The notes under the pieces: generated by a model | The model's input: only the letters and a program-made list of their open reading frames with translations | Database searches by the model: none | Told to the model about the DNA's origin: nothing | In this document: positions 5,899 to 7,524 of the stretch, piece by piece | How positions within the stretch are numbered: the stretch's first letter is position 1 | Layout: each line of letters opens with the position of its first letter | Assembly: GCA_050122535.1 (NCBI GenBank) | Contig: JASFIT010000229.1 | Location: 1 to 7,524, forward strand | DNA from: JASFEQ01 sp050122535 | Lineage (GTDB): Bacteria; Desulfobacterota; DSM-4660; Desulfatiglandales; HGW-15 | Direction of reading: 5' to 3' | DNA: 7,524 bases | Made by a program: the position numbers and the translations under genes

Positions 5899-5918
5899 GG
5901 CGTATTGCTCCATACGCC
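5899..5918. repeat. Hairpin GGCGTAT-TGCTCC-ATACGCC
   Basis: A perfect 7-bp stem (5899-5905 with 5912-5918) around a 6-nt loop. It directly abuts the GCAGGCCTGC palindrome. The GGCGTATTGC...ATACGCC core resembles a third class of dispersed palindrome known to me from environmental genomes. There is no T-run after it, so it is unlikely to be an ordinary terminator. Confidence 0.6.
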
Positions 5919-5929
5919 TCAATCGTTGT

Positions 5930-5950
5930 CTTTCTAATCATAATAGAAAG
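5930..5950. repeat. Inverted repeat CTTTCTA / TAGAAAG
   Basis: Perfect 7-bp arms (5930-5936 and 5944-5950) around a 7-nt centre, in AT-rich DNA about 120-140 bp before the downstream glycosyltransferase start and 22 bp before a -10-like box. It may be a binding site or a transcript hairpin; nothing distinguishes these. Confidence 0.4.
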
Positions 5951-5971
5951 CTAAATTTTTCTATAAAAGTA

Positions 5972-5980
5972 TGCTAGAAT
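5972..5980 (+). promoter_or_regulatory. Candidate extended -10 promoter for the GT-C gene
   Basis: TGCTAGAAT matches the extended -10 pattern TG-n-TAnAAT. No -35 box is seen at 16-18 bp upstream. It would give a leader of about 85 nt before the ATG at 6071. The leader contains a small stem, AGAGA-TGCG-TCTCT (5993-6006). This is the best plus-strand candidate in the region, but weak. Confidence 0.3.
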
Positions 5981-6070
5981 TACTGATTTTAGAGAGATGC
6001 GTCTCTGAATTGAAAAATCCCTGATCCTTATCTGAATGAGCGGTCTCCTGATCAACCCGCTAACCCAACC

Positions 6071-7524
6071 ATGAGAATCTTAAGTGGCACATCAATTTTC
6101 AAGCCTTGGCACCTGGATCTACTTTCCCTAATCCCCATAATAGCCATCAATCCAATAACATATTATATAGACGCCAGTCGGAGAATATTTTCGCCCGATG
6201 CCATCGCTTACATAACCATGGGAAGAGATCTTTTTAAAGCGGCCCTTTTGTATATCCCCGGCTGGGGGCACATAGACAATGGACTCATTCTGCCCCCCCT
6301 CTATCCACTCCTGATTGCCTGTGGCAACCTCTTCTCAAGGGAAAGCCTGAAAGTGGCAGAATATGTGAGTTGTGTGTTCATGTTATTGGCATCATTTCCC
6401 ATATTCTTATACCTGAGGACGCACACAAACAGACTTATAGCGATTCTGAGCGTTATCCTAATACAAGTGAACTTCTTCTACTTAGCTACCGCCATGCTCC
6501 CCTTGTCAGAGGCTGTCTTTCTTTTTACCATTAGTTTAACGCTCTATTTGATGTTGGTCCTTTACAACGGAAGCAGGGCTAACGGGTTCTTGGCGCTGGC
6601 TTTAGGCCTTTCATCGGCACTCGTATTTTTTGCGAGACAAATTGGCGTGGCCATGTTCATATTCTTGACGGTCTCGCATCTCCTCAAATTCCTAATGAGT
6701 AAGCCCCGGAACCTTGCATTTCTCAGGAATCTCGTTCTGCTCTGGATTGGATTTCTCATCCTGGTCGTTCCCTACACCTTCATCCTTTTCCACCAGACTG
6801 GGCAGATATTCTATAAACAGAGTTTTCGACTGGGCAGATATGTGGTCGCTTCCGAGGACGTCCCTCGTTCAGCGGAACTTGAGAAATTACGGGAGCTAGA
6901 AGCGAGCACTTATCGTCAACTCTACCTTAAGCGGCGACTGGCTAGAAAATTGTTACCCGATTCTTCAGAGATGTATGGCCATTTATACTCAGAGAAGAAT
7001 TTAAGTCATTTCTTGAAACGCATCTTTTCTAACGTACTGCATCCCAAGGAGTACCTTTCTAATTTCCTGAAAAACATCACTTTTTTGAAAGAACCCCTAG
7101 GCACCATCACTCTGTGCCTGTTCCTCGCACTCTGTATTACCCCTTTGCTGGTGAAGTCCAAGAAGGTAACTGTATCAACGAGACTTATCTTACCCGGCTT
7201 TTTAGTGTTCTACCTGGTCCTGCTTTCCTGCATCAGTGAAGGTACGGTTGGCCGATATGTATACATCCTGTTCCCTCTTGTGTTGACGCATATGTCCTTA
7301 GAAATATTTGTTCTCTTGGATGAATTGAGCCATGTGAGAAAGAAGATCGTCTTCATAGCCTCTTTTGCGTTGTTTTTTGTCCTCGTTTTTGCTTTGACTC
7401 CAAGGACTTTTAGAGGAATGAGAGTCTATTCCAAGATCTCAGAAGCGGGGAATCCTTATAGGGTTTGTAAGAAATGCCTAAATGAGGGAGAAGCTGTCTT
7501 CACCTTATTGCCGATTTCAGCTTA
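6071..7524 (+). CDS. GT-C membrane glycosyltransferase (GT39/PMT/ArnT-like), 3' end outside window
   Basis: Open for 484 codons and running off the window. ATG 6071 is the first standard start after the in-frame TGA at 6011; no Shine-Dalgarno is seen. Multiple membrane helices: residues 16-32, about 95-114, 121-141, 145-165, 172-205, 219-240, 344-361, 373-389, 396-416 and 425-442. The first outer loop holds SPDAIAYITMGRDLF (41-55), matching the D-x-x-x-Y...GR pattern where GT39-like enzymes keep their catalytic acid (D43 here). PPLYPLLIA (75-83), FARQIG (187-192) and GRYVYILFPL (394-403) are other usual GT39 marks. Such enzymes move a sugar from a polyprenyl-phosphate donor to an acceptor on the periplasmic face. 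Residues 245-343 form an unusually long polar stretch between helices. A soluble C-terminal part begins near 445 and holds C466-x-x-C469. It is transcribed away from rfbB across the repeat island. The donor is unknown. Confidence 0.82.
   Translation, partial: MRILSGTSIFKPWHLDLLSLIPIIAINPITYYIDASRRIFSPDAIAYITMGRDLFKAALLYIPGWGHIDNGLILPPLYPLLIACGNLFSRESLKVAEYVSCVFMLLASFPIFLYLRTHTNRLIAILSVILIQVNFFYLATAMLPLSEAVFLFTISLTLYLMLVLYNGSRANGFLALALGLSSALVFFARQIGVAMFIFLTVSHLLKFLMSKPRNLAFLRNLVLLWIGFLILVVPYTFILFHQTGQIFYKQSFRLGRYVVASEDVPRSAELEKLRELEASTYRQLYLKRRLARKLLPDSSEMYGHLYSEKNLSHFLKRIFSNVLHPKEYLSNFLKNITFLKEPLGTITLCLFLALCITPLLVKSKKVTVSTRLILPGFLVFYLVLLSCISEGTVGRYVYILFPLVLTHMSLEIFVLLDELSHVRKKIVFIASFALFFVLVFALTPRTFRGMRVYSKISEAGNPYRVCKKCLNEGEAVFTLLPISA

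Noticed and set aside
5689..5922. 77-codon minus-strand open frame across the repeat island
   Set aside because: It is made of translated palindromes and tandem repeats. Such peptides recur as annotation artefacts wherever these repeats occur, and no ribosome site or domain is seen.

Overview
The window is a piece of a surface-polysaccharide (O-antigen or exopolysaccharide) biosynthesis locus from a Gram-negative-type bacterium. The genes read as bacterial throughout. The intergenic repeats (palindromes built on GTTCGACAAGCTCAGG, CCCGC-CTTCGC and GGCGTATTGC) are of kinds I associate with environmental Deltaproteobacteria/Desulfobacterota, Nitrospirota and relatives. That placement rests on memory and is weak; no species call is possible.

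Layout. (1) Positions 1-2954, plus strand: the 3' part of a CmcI/rhamnosyl-O-methyltransferase-family gene, a GT2 glycosyltransferase, a short apparent remnant of an undecaprenyl-phosphate sugar transferase, and a Wzx-type flippase. (2) Positions 3039-5578, minus strand, convergent with the first block: a compact rfbB-rfbA-rfbC (rmlB-rmlA-rmlC) operon for dTDP-4-dehydro-L-rhamnose. It has a 14-nt overlap, a 4-nt gap and no rmlD. (3) Positions 5579-6070: a 492-bp divergent intergenic region. It holds a consensus sigma-70-type promoter for rfbB with operator-like symmetry, then an island of 12-bp tandem repeats and several different palindromes, then an AT-rich stretch with a weak plus-strand promoter candidate. 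(4) Positions 6071-7524, plus strand: a large GT-C (GT39-like) membrane glycosyltransferase that is still open at the window edge.

How the parts fit. RfbA, RfbB and RfbC supply an activated 6-deoxyhexose. The GT2 enzyme would add a sugar to the undecaprenyl-linked repeat unit, the CmcI-family enzyme would modify a sugar (most plausibly by O-methylation), and the flippase would move the finished unit across the inner membrane. The GT-C protein would use a polyprenyl-phosphate-linked sugar on the periplasmic side. These are known families. I see no entirely new system here. The points most worth a second look are the repeat island, the sugar-transferase remnant, altered metal-site residues in the GT2 and CmcI-family proteins, and the symmetric element around the rfb promoter.
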